This document shows positions 21,819-32,753 of a stretch of DNA of 64,000 nucleotides, piece after piece. Below the pieces are notes generated by a model. That model did not search any database and was not told where the DNA came from. It saw nothing but the letters and a program-made list of their open reading frames with translations. Made by a program: the position numbers and the translations under genes. The DNA is from Cylicocyclus nassatus. Its lineage: Eukaryota > Nematoda > Chromadorea > Rhabditida > Strongylidae. The DNA lies in the NCBI GenBank assembly GCA_958299035.1, contig CATQJL010000112.1, positions 9,586,880 through 9,650,879 of the forward strand, written 5' to 3'. The number at the start of each line of letters is the position of its first letter. The stretch's first letter is position 1.

Positions 21819-22564
21819 GGCCCGTATGCACGTACATCCCCGCTGGGGAAGGGAGGGGATCTGAGAGGGGATGCGCTATATCTTGTTACTTTACGTATCT
21901 TTCTTCTTCCTTTTCTATCGTGCTTATGAAGGTTCTCATACCCTACTACCTGCGCATAATTGATGCCCGGTTACTGGCATAACTGATTAGATTTGTACTA
22001 TTTTGTGTGATCCCCTGGGGATCCCCAGGGGATCCCCAGGGGATCACCTCTCATTTTCAAAGTCATTTATCTTTCTGAGAAATCAATGGAAACGCCGCAA
22101 AATTGTACTGAGGATATACTACGGCACTGCTAAGCATGTTTTCGACAGAAAAAATGGAATCTGAAGATTGTGAATTTTTCGATGATCCCTAGCTTTTGAG
22201 CCAGGGATTAACGAAGATTTCGATGTCCTGAGATTTCACTTCTTTTTACTTTAAACATGCTTAGCAGTGCCGTAGTATATCCTCAGTACAATTTTGGAGC
22301 ACTTTCATCGAGTTTTCAGGAAGATAAATAACTTTGAAAATGTGAAGTGATCCCCTTGGGATCCCCTGGGGATCAGACGAAATAGTGAATATCTAATGTT
22401 GTATGGCAGTAACCTGGCATCCGTTATGCGCAAGTATCAGTGTATGAGAACCTTCAAAAGCAAGACGGAGAAAGAAGAAGAAAGATACATAGACTAGCGA
22501 GATATGACGCATCCCCTCTCAGATCCCCTCCCCTCCCCAGCGGGGATGTACGTGCATACGGGCC
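21819..22564. mobile_element. PIF/Harbinger-like palindromic MITE, copy A
   Basis: It is 746 bp. The ends GGCCCGTATGCACGTACATC and complement are flanked by TTA on both sides (21816-21818 and 22565-22567). Arms of more than 200 bp share TGCGCATAA, GGTTCTCATAC and an AGATAAATAACTTTGAAAAT-type stretch. Near the middle a ladder of GGGGATCCCCA units lies at 22016-22046. The 3-bp TTA duplication and GG-start ends match the PIF/Harbinger superfamily. Confidence 0.8.
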
Positions 22565-22764
22565 TTAGTGCATGATCAATGTAAAATCAGTCGTTGACTT
22601 TCCCTAGTTTCCAATGACAGAGTGAAGTGGATATGTTTGAATTGAAAATATATATTGCAAAGAGTGACCAAAAGATTATTCAAGCCGTGGGAAAATTATT
22701 ATGACTAACTTTTCCAACTGCACATGCAAATTTTTTGCTTATAAAGATTTTCGTAAGTCCTCGT

Positions 22765-22899
22765 TTAGAAATCCGCAGCAGATGAGGAAAATAGATTTGA
22801 AATCAGTTTCATACCCTCTAAAGCACTATCCTTCTCATAACAAAAGGCCACTTCGGCTAACATTCCTTTCCTTGTTAGAGTGGCGACTAAGTTTTGCAA
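22765..22899 (-). CDS. Exon-like fragment, paralogous to 21629-21742
   Basis: The frame reads LQNLVATLTRKGMLAEVAFC and continues YEKDSALEGMK..SNLFSSSAADF before a stop. It is the better preserved of two inverted copies that flank the Harbinger-like MITE. The helical, Leu-rich pattern is compatible with a repeat-type domain, but I do not name one. Confidence 0.4.
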   Translation of the reverse strand: MQNLVATLTRKGMLAEVAFCYEKDSALEGMKLISNLFSSSAADF

Positions 22900-23585
22900 C
22901 TTTCTCCATAACTCTCTTCTTTTTATGACGCATCATTTCTCGGTATTACACAGATTACGCTATAAGCCCCAAATGCAGTCAGTCAAATGCTCTTATTGCA
23001 ATCAAGGGTCCTCAAGAGTATAGAAGGACTATTTATGAAAGAGCAAGTTACAAATTGTGCTAGGGTAATGTTTGTTTTGCAAAGTCCCACTTTTAAAAGC
23101 TACAACTTTTTTCCACTCTTCATTTTTGGATAGAATAAAGACCATCAAAAGCAGTAAACCTTTCGTAACTTAGCATACACCTGCTCATACTGATGTCGCA
23201 AAGCCAAAAAAAGTTGAAATTCCAAATTTTTGAGCCTATTCATGGTAAGCCTGAAAGTCTCAAATATGAAAATTTGTAAAAAATCTTCGTGCACTGAACT
23301 GCTATTTTTTTTTGAAGTTGTAGGCAAGATGTCCTATTCTTGAGATTACGGAAGTAAGCGAACCTTCGGCGATCACTTTGAACTCGAGAAATTTTTGAAC
23401 CACAGAACACAACAGCGATTATCTGTTTTAAGAATAACGTTTCTCACTCTATATGTTATCGAGATCCATTCAAGCAGGCAATAGTTAAACAATAATTGAC
23501 TCATTAAGCTATGTTTTCAAATGAAGCCATCTGCGTCTGAACTGTGGCCAAGAAAGTGAAAGCAAAATCTCGATTTTGGGTGTAG

Positions 23586-24120
23586 CTCTCGCCAGATCTC
23601 AACTTGCTGGTAAAATTCTCACATATGAAGGAGAAGAGCCTAATTGCACAACTGTTAAAAAATACCTGGAAAAGCTTTCCAATGATATGCAAAATCTATA
23701 AGAAAGTTTGATGAAACAAAAAGCGGAAATTAGGGCCAGAAAAACATTATTTTTGCACCAACCTGATGCAAATTGTTACTATTAAACTCTATTGCGGCGC
23801 TTACTTCATGATTTATCACGGAAATAAACCCATTTTGTTTTATGGGCCCCTTGAGTTTATGGAAAAACGGAGTCATGAGCTCAGACCCTAACAGTCAAGT
23901 ATAGTATTCGTGTTCCGCACAAGTTATCCCCCAATACAATGTTCTGTTTTAATTACCAGGCTCTTTGGCAATGACGGAATCCGAGGCAGGGTCGTACTCG
24001 TTCGAATTCTCGAGAGCGCCAGATCTCAACTTGCTGGTAAAATTCTCAAATTTTTCCGTAAACTCAAAGGGCCCATAAAACAAAATGACGGAATCCGAGG
24101 CAGGGTCGTCCAGATCTCAA
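23586..24120. repeat. Locally shuffled duplications
   Basis: CGCCAGATCTCAACTTGCTG occurs at 23590 and 24016 (direct, extending about 31 bp). TGACGGAATCCGAGGCAGGG occurs at 23973 and 24087 (direct). CATTTTGTTTTATGGGCCCC near 23832 recurs inverted near 24065. The pieces are interleaved, as after repeated template switching or rearranged insertions. Confidence 0.7.
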
Positions 24121-24410
24121 ATTGCGTTTAGCTTACAATATTGTTTCCATTGAGCTTAGTATCAAACTCTAGCAACTTTGACTAAAGTTCGGCTCCATGT
24201 GCGTGCTTGATTCATAGTGCACGGCTTCATTTTGCTCCAAAACCGAGAAAGCTCGAACTCCACATTTCTTAGTAAAAATAAGTACATTTTACTATTCTTT
24301 TTCAAAAACTCAAAGAGACCGTGTATATATTTGTACCTAGCAACACAACTTACATACGTCCAGAATTTGACTGCGCCACAGAAAAAGAGAGAAGTTACGA
24401 AGGATTGCAG

Positions 24411-24607
24411 TTCAATGCCATCCTACCAACTATTACGCTTTTACAAAAAGTAACGTTAAAAACCTGAGTCTTTTGAGAAAACATCCTCCTTTGCCGTCAT
24501 CCACGAATGACATACAGTATGCATTGTCCTGGTTAAGTCCTTTCTTCGTAGAGGACCTGCTCCAGATAATGAGCAGTTTTATTATAGATTCTTCCGATGA
24601 AGTCTGA
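24411..24607 (+). CDS. Terminal exon of an unidentified gene
   Basis: After GGATTGCAG the frame is open for 64 codons: QCHPTNYYAFTKSNVKNLSL, then SSTNDIQYALSWLSPFFVED, ending SFIIDSSDEV. Strong protein-like composition, and the antisense frame over the same bases is a shadow. The same frame is open upstream of the acceptor to about 24372. The family is unknown. Confidence 0.45.
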
Positions 24608-24761
24608 AATGAGGTTAATTTGATTGCTTTTAGTTGTCCAAATGCTCTTCTACTGAGTGGGATATTCAATGACGACTCGTGCATTCAAATCAATGCGGTC
24701 GCGCACTTCTCTCCCCCCCCCCCCCTCACGAAGAGGGTCGCGAATTTTTTGGAAGTTACTT

Positions 24762-25047
24762 AGGGTTCCTTCATACTACGCCGCAGCCTGCCGCAGCACG
24801 CCGCGTCCTGCGACGTGCGCCGCTGAATTCGCAGTGAAAATATACGCTCACGGCAGCACAGTTTCGCCGGTTATAGATGTACATCTATAATATATTTGCT
24901 GCACGTTCTTGTTCTCCGAGAGCTTCCTTCACAGCGAGCGAGCTTATATTTTCACTGCGACTGCAACGACGCACGCCGCAGGGCGCGGCATGCTGCTGCG
25001 TGCTGCGGCAGGCTGCTGCTTCCTGTGGCGTAGTATGAAGGAATCCT
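24762..25047. mobile_element. 286-bp palindromic MITE, GC-rich arms
   Basis: The ends AGG(G/A)TTCCTTCATACTACGC are inverted, with arms of about 85 bp rich in GCCGCAGC and ending TGCAGTGAAAATATA-like. The loop contains TATAGATGTACATCTATA, itself a palindrome. A poly-C tract (24711-24725) sits just outside. Confidence 0.8.
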
Positions 25048-25571
25048 CACATGAGCTGAAAAAGTGTAAAAGTAACTTGTTTACTTTTGAAAATTTATTG
25101 CACAATAAGTGCACCTTTGACTAGTCAGGAAGTCTAGGCGATACTCATTGTAAAATAAAAGAAAGAAAGAACTCAGAGATATAAAACCATTACTAGAAAA
25201 ACGATCTTAGACAATAGTCAATAGGTTGAAAAGGCAGTTTGCTATACTACGAAACTAACATGAAAGGGAATGGAATTTTAGCATTCAAAACCACCTTTAC
25301 CAAGACATTATTAGTGAGTAAAAATTATCGGATGGTAATGCATGTGCGGAACTCGAACAGTTGTAGATCCTTTAGAGTCAACTGCACGAAATCGCCCGGG
25401 TCGCTGTAGGCTGAACCTACACGAGCGTGCCTGCAACGCGGCCGCCGAGTACTGGCGCTATGATGACTCATGCGCGCGAGTGCCAATGTTAGCCCGCAAG
25501 AGACACGCAAGCGAGCGTTCAGTCCGGTCGATTCCGTACGGCTAACTGTACCATATTTGAGTTCCAAGACA

Positions 25572-25799
25572 CTATACAGACATTAGACTGCATAAACCTA
25601 CTTCTCGCACATAGGGAGAGTCCACCAAACGAACGACCAACACCTTCGATTTCACCACAGATGCTAGAGAATAGGATTTCCTATTCAGAAACATAAAATG
25701 GCGAAGAGTAGGGAAAGGTAGGTAATGTAGGACATTCATCTTCAAATGGTCTGGTAGCTCGTTCCAATATCGGAACTCAAGCGCTTCTGCGCCACTCAT
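25572..25799 (-). CDS. F-box protein, N-terminal exon
   Basis: From the ATG at 25799 the frame reads MSGAEALEFRYWNELPDHLK, followed by MNVLHYLPFPTLRHFMFLNR. This has the F-box pattern: an aromatic/LP start, a hydrophobic helix with I/V..YL, then L..F..LNR. F-box proteins bind Skp1 and bring substrates to a cullin ubiquitin ligase; nematodes have very large F-box families. The frame ends at 25572, but a donor near 25589 (GTAG|GTTTAT) may end the exon earlier. The C-terminal substrate domain was not found. Confidence 0.55.
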   Translation of the reverse strand: MSGAEALEFRYWNELPDHLKMNVLHYLPFPTLRHFMFLNRKSYSLASVVKSKVLVVRLVDSPYVREVGLCSLMSV

Positions 25800-25846
25800 T
25801 TCACCTGCAACGTTTGTAGTGAGAAAGTCGGGAGCCAACGTATATG

Positions 25847-26717
25847 TTAGGTGGATTCAAAAGTTCTTTGCCAGTTTTTTAAAAATCGTAACTTCCTCCC
25901 TTATATATAAAAGTCTCAAAATTATTTTTGTTTTAAAAATGAAATCGTGCCCTTTACAGCAGTACCTCCGCCATAAATTAGTGTAATCAAGAGCTAGAAC
26001 AATTAAAGGAAACTGCTATTGCCATTTTTCAAGCAGGATCGCGAAAAAATTTGAAAGTATGCACAAACAGTGGTACCTTTGCCATAAATTAGAATAATAT
26101 AGTTCATGAGTAAGCGAATAAAGAGAATTAGCTGTCTTGCAATCTCTCAGCATGCTCAAAAAAAAAAACGTCACAGCAAAGACCTACAGTCATAAACATG
26201 GGGCCTGTGATTTTCTCTATCTGAACAAAATTCGCGCTAATCGACATTTTTTTGTGGGATTTCCGGGTTTTGTGGCTGCATTTCCCCAAAAACCAACCTG
26301 CTCTCGATTAGCACGAATCTTGCTCATATAGAAAGAGCAGGTCACAAAACCTATGTTTATAACTGTGACGTTTTTAGGTTTTTATTATCACTCTCAAAAA
26401 TTGCAAAACCGAAATAATTCTCTTCATCCGCTTCTAACTTGTAACTCATGTTATTTCATGGGAAGGTGTCCCTGTAATATGCAAAGCTTTCTCTTTCAAA
26501 CAAAAATAGTTACAGAATTTCGCCACCCTGCTTGAAGAACGCCGATCTTGAGTAAATCAATTGTTCCTAACTCAAATAATCTCATACTAATTTATACCAA
26601 AGGTACGCTGTAAAGGGGATGGTTTCCTCATTCAAACTTGATAAAAAAAAATCCATTGAGAAGAAAAGAAGTTTTGATCTTTGGAAAACTGGCGAACGAA
26701 CTTTTGAACCCACCTAA
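25847..26717. mobile_element. Mariner-type non-autonomous element, 871 bp
   Basis: The ends TTAGGTGGATTCAAAAGTTC and the complement of GAACTTTTGAACCCACCTAA pair over about 32 bp with a few mismatches. The right flank is TA, the left TG, so the TA duplication seems mutated on one side. It lies just upstream of the F-box start. No transposase was found. Confidence 0.7.
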
Positions 26718-26787
26718 TACTTCGATTCAAATATTACTAACAATGAGATAACGGCTACTAAGATGACAGCTGCGGGCTGAGCAATTG

Positions 26788-27000
26788 AAGTCCACATGCA
26801 CCAACGTCCCCACTGGGGAAGGGTGCTTCAGAAAAGTTTAGTTTGAAGCTCCGGATATTTGGATTTATATCTGTCTACTTATCCGAAGTGTTTCTACTAC
26901 CCTTTACCACGAGCATATTGAACAGGAGCAAGAAATTTACGACAGCATTTTGCAGATCTTTGCATGATCCAGTGATGATTCCCTGCGCCCGACCATCTTT
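26788..27000. mobile_element. PIF/Harbinger-like MITE, one-armed fragment (copy D)
   Basis: It resembles the left arm of the elements at 35168 and 43006: CACATGCACCAACGTCCCC, then GAAGCTCCGGATATTTGGAT, TTATCCGAAGTGTTTCTACT and GAACAGGAGCAAGAA. The right arm is missing. Confidence 0.65.
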
Positions 27001-27107
27001 TCTTTGAATCCCTTTAATTTACTTTTTTGAAGTAAATTAAAACATCCCAAATTCGCACTTATTATTCTAAACCAGTTGTGCTAAGCAGGAAATGGTCAGA
27101 ACTTTGA

Positions 27108-27465
27108 AGGCAGTGTCCGGGCAAAAACTCGATTTCTAGAAAATCCACTTACCGGGGGTATCCGCAACGCTGAATCCATAAACCCGCATTAGAAGGCGCG
27201 AAAACGGCGAAAACATACGTTAGCATTGAAGTTCGACGGTCCCCAGCTGTGCAGAGTCGCCAACAGTGGCGGCCGTACTCTGCTGCAGAGCAGGAATTCA
27301 AAACAGTGGAGGACCCCGCCCCAAAACATAAGTTTCCCCACTTTCCGGTCGTTTTTGCTTTGAGTCGAGCGTATGACGTCGCACTTGCGCGATGTTGTGT
27401 CTGAGAGTGGCCACTCTCGCGTGGCACTGAAATCCCAAAACCCCTACCTTGCCCGGACACTGCCT
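27108..27465. mobile_element. TTAA-flanked MITE, copy 1
   Basis: It is 358 bp, with inverted ends AGGCAGTGTCCGGGCAA. The right flank is TTAA and the left TTGA. The internal arm also pairs in part (TTACCGGGGGTATCC region). Belongs with 28494, 33522 and 47713. Confidence 0.75.
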
Positions 27466-27677
27466 TTAACACAGCCATACCAAACATGCTATATATCATC
27501 GGGCTCGCCTCGAAACGCTGATCACTAATGTATTGTCGACTCCCCAACTTTGGCGAGGCGTGATCGTGATCTTCACCAAAGATCGATGGATCAGGTATGC
27601 CTCAGCACAGGGCAACCGCAACGCAAGGCACGCTAGCGCAGCTCCGCCTCGCCAAAGTTGTGGAGCCGCTCATATAT

Positions 27678-27960
27678 CGTCGTCTCCCCGCGATAGATGG
27701 GGTGTGTCGTCTGCAAAGTCCGTAGAAGTGCGTATTTCGTACGGTATTAGCCATGGCGTAGCATGTATATACATGCCACGTCTAAACACCTGTTAAATCT
27801 TCATCATATAACATTAGTTTTCGTACTTCCTAACCTGCCAAAAACTGCCACGCGCATACGTTGGCAACGTTGGCAAAGCCACGCCGGCTAGAACCGTACG
27901 AAACACGCACATCTACGGACTTTGCAGACGACACGCCCCATCTATCGCGGGGAGACGACG
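27678..27960. mobile_element. 283-bp MITE with about 50-bp inverted ends
   Basis: The ends are CGTCGTCTCCCCGCGATAG and complement, continuing through GATGGGGTGTGTCGTCTGC and AAAGTCCGTAGA almost perfectly. It is flanked by AT/ATAT on both sides. A separate small inverted repeat (CAACTTTGGCGAGGCG) encloses 27543-27660 immediately to the left. Confidence 0.8.
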
Positions 27961-28493
27961 ATATCTACTACCTGCCAAGCGACTATCTGGGAGGTTTATG
28001 AGCGTTTGAATGTGCAATTTGTCAAGTGTTCTATGGCGCATGTTCCACGAAATAGGTTTCAAAACACTTATTTGGGTTTTTGGTGGATGTACTTCTTCTG
28101 TAGTCAATAGCCATAGCCCCCGTGGACCCTCGCCATCAGGCTGCCTTTCAAAGAATTATATTCGTCGAAACTCAAAAATTTCTCATATTTGAACGTTCGT
28201 AACTCCCAAGTAGAAACACCAGTGGATGGATAGACAGCTAGAGATCCAGAAGTGCAGAGCTTTAAAAAATGAAGCTTTTTTTTACCCTTACTTCCCCAGG
28301 GGGGGGGGGGGTGAACATGCGGCCCTACAGCGCGTACGCACGCTCCGCCTGCTAATGTGGAGGAGGAAAGCGAGGAAAGTTTTACACCTCACAATCAGTA
28401 CTACAAAGATCCAAACTTTCCATTGCTGGTTTTCTTGCAAGTATTTTTGCATGAACATAATGAAGAATAAGTTGCTACTCATTTGAGATTTAA

Positions 28494-28940
28494 AGGCAGT
28501 GTCCGGGCAAGAAGTTGATTTTGAGATTTTGTGCTTACCCGGGCCTATTCACTATGCAGAATCCGAAAATTCACATTGGAAAGCGCAAAAACGGCAAAAA
28601 AGGGCTCTAACGCAGGAGGGAAATGGAAAGTGGGCGGGGTCCTCCCACTGTAATTTCGCAGTCCCAGCTTCTGGAGCGATCTTCCCAATTCCTCTAGCGC
28701 CCTAAGATCTCCATCGGCCAGGTGCGACTGCATGACTTGAAATCGGAACCGAGAAGATCGCTCTGGAAACTGGGAGCATTAATTCACAGTGGACCCCGCC
28801 CACCTGCTGATTTCCCTCCCGTATTAGAACCGTTTTTCGCCATTTTCGCGCTTTCCAATGTGCATTTTCGGATTCAGCGTAGCGAATAGGCTCGGGTAAG
28901 CAAAAAATCTCAAAATCGAGTTTTTGCCCGGACACTGCCT
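28494..28940. mobile_element. TTAA-flanked MITE, copy 2
   Basis: 447 bp with AGGCAGTGTCCGGGCAA ends and arms of about 200 bp (GATTTTGAGATTTT, TTACCCGGGCCTATTC, AAAGCGCAAAAACGGC). The left flank is TTAA and the right TCAA. Short open frames on both strands here are repeat-derived. Confidence 0.8.
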
Positions 28941-29001
28941 TCAAATTGCGGTGTTCTTATAACCCCCATGTTTCCTTTTTCAAGGGGATTCATCACGGAA
29001 A

Positions 29002-29370
29002 ATGAGTGAAGTTGACAAAGATGCGCAGAAAATCACGAAGGTATGAAAGATCCTATGGTAAAAAAAAAAAGAGAAATCGTAATGCGATGAATTTTGATGA
29101 AACAAAAGTCGCTGGTGAGGGTCTCCGTGATTACTTCTAAACTACATTTGCTCCTATTAGAGATATGCTCAACGCTGGATTTGTATCATCAAGTCCGAAA
29201 ATTGCACGCAAACGGACCCACTCGGCTTCTGGCTCGCGTACTTGGTCCGTATCACAACTTCTGCGAAGTTATGGATATCTTTGACAATAAATGTGCATGG
29301 ACTTTGGCCCAAAAAAGTAATAAAAAATCTATTACTCTATGAAAACAGCGCCAAAAATATGGTTGCATGA
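29002..29370 (+). CDS. Candidate two-exon gene start
   Basis: Exon 1 (29002-29040) encodes MSEVDKDAQKITK before the donor GTATGA. After CTCCTATTAG at 29160 the matching phase is open for 69 codons (RYAQRWICIIKSENCTQTDP, later LGFWLAYLVRITTSAKLW). Exon 1 is convincing as a start; exon 2 is less so, because the acceptor is weak and an overlapping frame is also open. No family was recognised. Confidence 0.3.
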
Positions 29371-29629
29371 ATGTCTTTCGCCAAGGCTCTACCTGAGCTT
29401 GAGGAGATTTACAGGGTTGTAACTCGTGATTATTGTCCTAGGTGATCACTGTCTCCTGGCGACTACCAACACACGAAAAATCAGAAACCTATTCAATTTG
29501 CCTTTGTTTTTTTTTCCTATAGTTTCCACACGAGTTTACCCATCTCATATCAAGATGCTTTTGGAAAGTCGTTGTTTACAATCTGTTCGTAGTGGCCAGC
29601 ATTGCACGGTATGATTCAAAGCCATCATT

Positions 29630-29938
29630 ATGCAAAGGATAAGGCATACAGATAGTAAAACAAGTGCGAGCCTCTGCGAAGCAGAGATGACGCCTGGATA
29701 TCTAAATGCTGATGTTGAGGCATCCGCTAAAACAGAAGCGCTTGTATTTGCAACCATTTCAACACTAGCAAACAGGATAATCTCACAATAAAGAATGATA
29801 AAGGAGGCTTTGCGAGAATTTAAAGCCAAAAAGGGATGCGCAGTAACGAGCAAGGAGAAAGCTAAGGTGAAGCGAGGAATGCACGCAGCTACCATCGCTT
29901 GTTATCCTGTAGGCGATTTCGCAACTGTGCTCACGTGA
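29630..29938 (+). pseudogene. Unidentified coding segment with one in-frame stop
   Basis: The frame reads TSASLCEAEMTPGYLNADVE and then EALVFATISTLANRIISQ, a TAA at 29789-29791, and continues in the same frame with MIKEALREFKAKKGCAVTSK and HAATIACYPVGDFATVLT to 29938. The hydrophobic minus-strand frame over 29545-29895 is its shadow. Either a pseudogene or two small frames; no family was recognised. Confidence 0.35.
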
Positions 29939-30102
29939 CGTGAGAAGCAAGATTGGATGTGACCGAGAGATAGTTTTGCAGGAATACGGCGAAAACAATG
30001 TTAGATAGCATGTTTAACTTCCATAGATATTTGCAAGATATCTCAAACTTATAGTGTGTAAGTATGAATCTAGGTTCAATATAAATTTTTCTAATCGGAA
30101 CT

Positions 30103-30550
30103 AACAAGGGAGGGAAGGATAGCAGATCGCAGTGGCGAACCGAATGATATGCATAACGTTAGATGCGTCTTGATGAGCTGATTCCAAACTCGTCCATATT
30201 TGATAAGCTCTTCTCTGAAAGAAGTTATGAACCAATGTCCAAACTTGGTAAACATTTATGCCACATTTTCAAGAGCTACTTGTCCAAAAGCATTTATTAA
30301 TGTAGCCATGTGTGCATTCCTTGTATGTAGTCAATGCCCTTAAAACCATGCCGATTGATCACTCCCAAGCTGATTTTTAAAGCACCTTACGCTTCAAAAC
30401 CTTAACAAGTTTAAACCTTAAACCGCCCACAGCTTCTTCAAGAGAAGCGCATAGAGGTAGATAGATTGGAATTAGCCTTTCAAGATGCATTCTAATTATG
30501 ATATATATATCATTTCGGTTCGCCACTCGACCTGATATCCTTCCCTTGTA
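30103..30550. mobile_element. 448-bp TIR element
   Basis: ACAAGGGAGGGAAGGATA at the left pairs with TATCCTTCCCTTGT at the right. Both continue with a CAG.TCG..AGTGGCGAACCGAA block, giving ends of about 45 bp with small indels. No open frame inside. Confidence 0.75.
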
Positions 30551-31062
30551 AGAGGTGGGAATTCCTCCCTTGCCGCGCCGATTACCGCAGGCTACTTTTC
30601 GCGGCGATTTACGGGGCCATTCTAGCGATTTTCACTTGTTTTGTTTTTTTCACAATTTACAGCAATTTGTTCACTTACATTAAGGAAAATGGAAGCTTAT
30701 CACTCATGATCGTGTCATTTCCCGTAGCTAGGTGGAAAAGAACGGTAAAGCTCATTTACATTTCTGAGAAAATGCGGTGTTGCTAGGGAAGCAGCCAGGA
30801 GAGAAGACAAAACCAAAAGTGCTGGAGCCCGGGTTTGAAGCAGGGACAGCAAGAAAGGGACAAACAGCGCAAGTATGAAGTGAAACAAAAGAAAGGAGTT
30901 TGAGGTGGGGTAAGTCATAACAAGTTTGACACCAAATAATATGTAGCTCTGGACGGGATGTTCCGAACTCCCGATATGGACGCTAACTAGTTTGCAGAAA
31001 AAAGTGCTGGTATGGTCTACGGAATGGTGATGAAAGTAATCTAAGGTTCTGTGATTGAGAAA

Positions 31063-31282
31063 GTATGCCGACAGATTGAAGATTGAAAAAGACGAGTTCC
31101 CAGCATTATCACTCAGAACATCAACTATTGTTCAGCTGCATGTGACAACATGCGCTTCAGCTACATCGTATAATTATAATCACTGTGATGAGGCATGCCG
31201 ATTGAGTTCACGCTTAAATTTGCTAGTTTGGGACGAGGAAATTTCTTGCATTTTAGAGGAAAACTTTGACAGGATTTTGTAA
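31063..31282 (+). CDS. Hypothetical ORF
   Basis: About 73 codons open, with DRLKIEKDEFPALSLRTSTI near the start and LVWDEEISCILEENFDRIL at the end. Charged and protein-like, but without a clear acceptor or an ATG at the start; the first codon is TTG. Family unknown. Confidence 0.25.
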
Positions 31283-31651
31283 ATTTGGATTGTATTCATT
31301 CGTTCAACCGTAAGTACCAAACACATTCCAAACATAAATGCACTACCGAATAGTGGTCAATTTGTGCTCTCGTAAAAATCTGGACATTAAAGAAATATAA
31401 ACGTACAATTGAAAAAATATGATCAAAATTTATGATTTCGCATAGTCGGATATCAAATTGTTTAACCCTTTCGGACCTGGTAATTTCCTCGTAGGAAGAA
31501 TTTTTTCTTTCTCATTGATTTTTGCTTAGAGGCACATAAATAATACTTCAGTTAAGTTTGGGAAGTTTTCGACCATACAGTAAGAAATTACAGAATGGTG
31601 GCATTTGCCACCAACAGGCTTTGGTGGAACAACTTTTATCACACCTTTTAA

Positions 31652-32310
31652 CTACAATGGAATGTTCTGAAGCAATTTCGATGTTTCGTTACAAAAATAA
31701 ACCTTGCATTTCTCACAGTGAATTCGAGAACGTCCTTTATAAGATTCTAGTTTACATCATTGTTCGTTACCATCTTCATGCATCGGCCAGTGTCCGACAC
31801 TGTCATATCTAACTTCACTCAGAGGTACAGGGCTTTACAACCTGAGTGTCCCACCCGCCCCGCTAGGACGCCACGCTTAGGTCCGCGCAGCGTTCGTGGC
31901 GCTGGCTGCGCGTCGACTGAAGCTTGGCGAAATCCGGGCGATACGCAGCAAACGCCGCGCGCGGCCTGAGCGAGGCGGCCGCGTTGGAGGAGCCGCGCAA
32001 GCGAAACTTGCGACCTCAGGTTGAAAAGCCCTGTACCAATCTGAGCTTCACGCGTTTTGTTGGAACGGCAGTAGGTGCAGTCGTGATATTCAAAAAATTG
32101 GACACCGGTCTTCCTTGTTTTGGTTCATTCGCGACACCAGAGATTTTTCCTTTCCTCATCTTCGTGTTCTTTTTCGTCGCTTTCTTCAATGTCTCCGAAC
32201 TCCTCGTCAACATCATCTTCGCCAATGATGGGCCGCAGCTTCTCTCATGTGATTTGTTGAGATGTGCAAGCTCGATTCTTGCCGAAGCTCGTTGGCGGTC
32301 CGTTTGAATA
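31652..32310 (-). pseudogene. piggyBac-type transposase C-terminal relic, split by a MITE
   Basis: Right part (32046-32310): a basic frame with VANEPKQGRPVSNFLN and PTAVPTKRVKLR. Left part (31652-31813): VRYDSVGHWPMH, an in-frame TGA, then CKLESYKGRSRIHCEKCKV and YFCNETSKLLQNIPL. The order GRP..., KR.VK.., R.D..GHWP, C....(10) C..C..C is that of the Cys-rich C-terminal finger of piggyBac-family transposases. The catalytic DDD part was not found. The two parts are not in one frame, so it is dead. Confidence 0.6.
31818..32045. mobile_element. 228-bp GC-rich MITE inserted in the piggyBac relic
   Basis: The ends CTCAGA(..)GGTACAGGGCTTT and complement are flanked by CTTCA on both sides (31813-31817 and 32046-32050), a 5-bp target duplication. 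Its core is much richer in GC than its surroundings. The flanking sequences encode adjacent parts of one protein, which supports it being an insertion. Confidence 0.75.
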
Positions 32311-32753
32311 AAAAACCTTCCATTAAAGTCCCACTAAAGCCCACTGGTGGCAACTGCGAAATTCTGAAGGTGATGGCAAAGATTCAACATGGCATATGTG
32401 ATATGGACTCACAAACAACTGCCAATTATTTCCTGAACAGTTCATACTCAACGGTTATGATGGAAACATGAATAAAACATAATGTTCTAGAAAAAAATTG
32501 GCGCTAACCTATCAGATTTCAAAGTCGAGCGCGATCCAGTGTTGCTTCGCACGCAATTGCTTCTGATACTAAGCGCAAAACGAACAAAAATGCGAGTGGA
32601 CGCGCAGATCGAAAGCAATAGGCCATCCCAAGCTACTATAACTAGGAGTGCTAAAAAAACATGCTGTCGCGGCGATGCTACAGTCCTTCAAACTTGGTGG
32701 TGGCAATTGCCACCGCCCGGCCCAAAAGGGTCAAGATGGTCTCGACTGCATGC

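Noticed and set aside
22016..22046. GGGGATCCCC ladder as a binding-site array or CRISPR-like repeat
   Set aside because: It is the centre of a palindromic MITE, with no spacers; the same sequence type occurs at the centre of sister copies.
29545..29895. 116-codon hydrophobic minus-strand frame resembling a membrane protein
   Set aside because: It is antisense to a better plus-strand frame (29630-29938); antisense frames of charged proteins are commonly hydrophobic.
32046..32300. Acidic frame (GEDDVDEEFGDIEE) as the real protein
   Set aside because: GA-rich sequence leaves acidic and basic frames both open; the basic frame continues into the piggyBac-type motifs, so it is preferred.
31924..32307. 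127-codon plus-strand frame with a hydrophobic stretch
   Set aside because: It starts inside a MITE and is antisense to the piggyBac relic.
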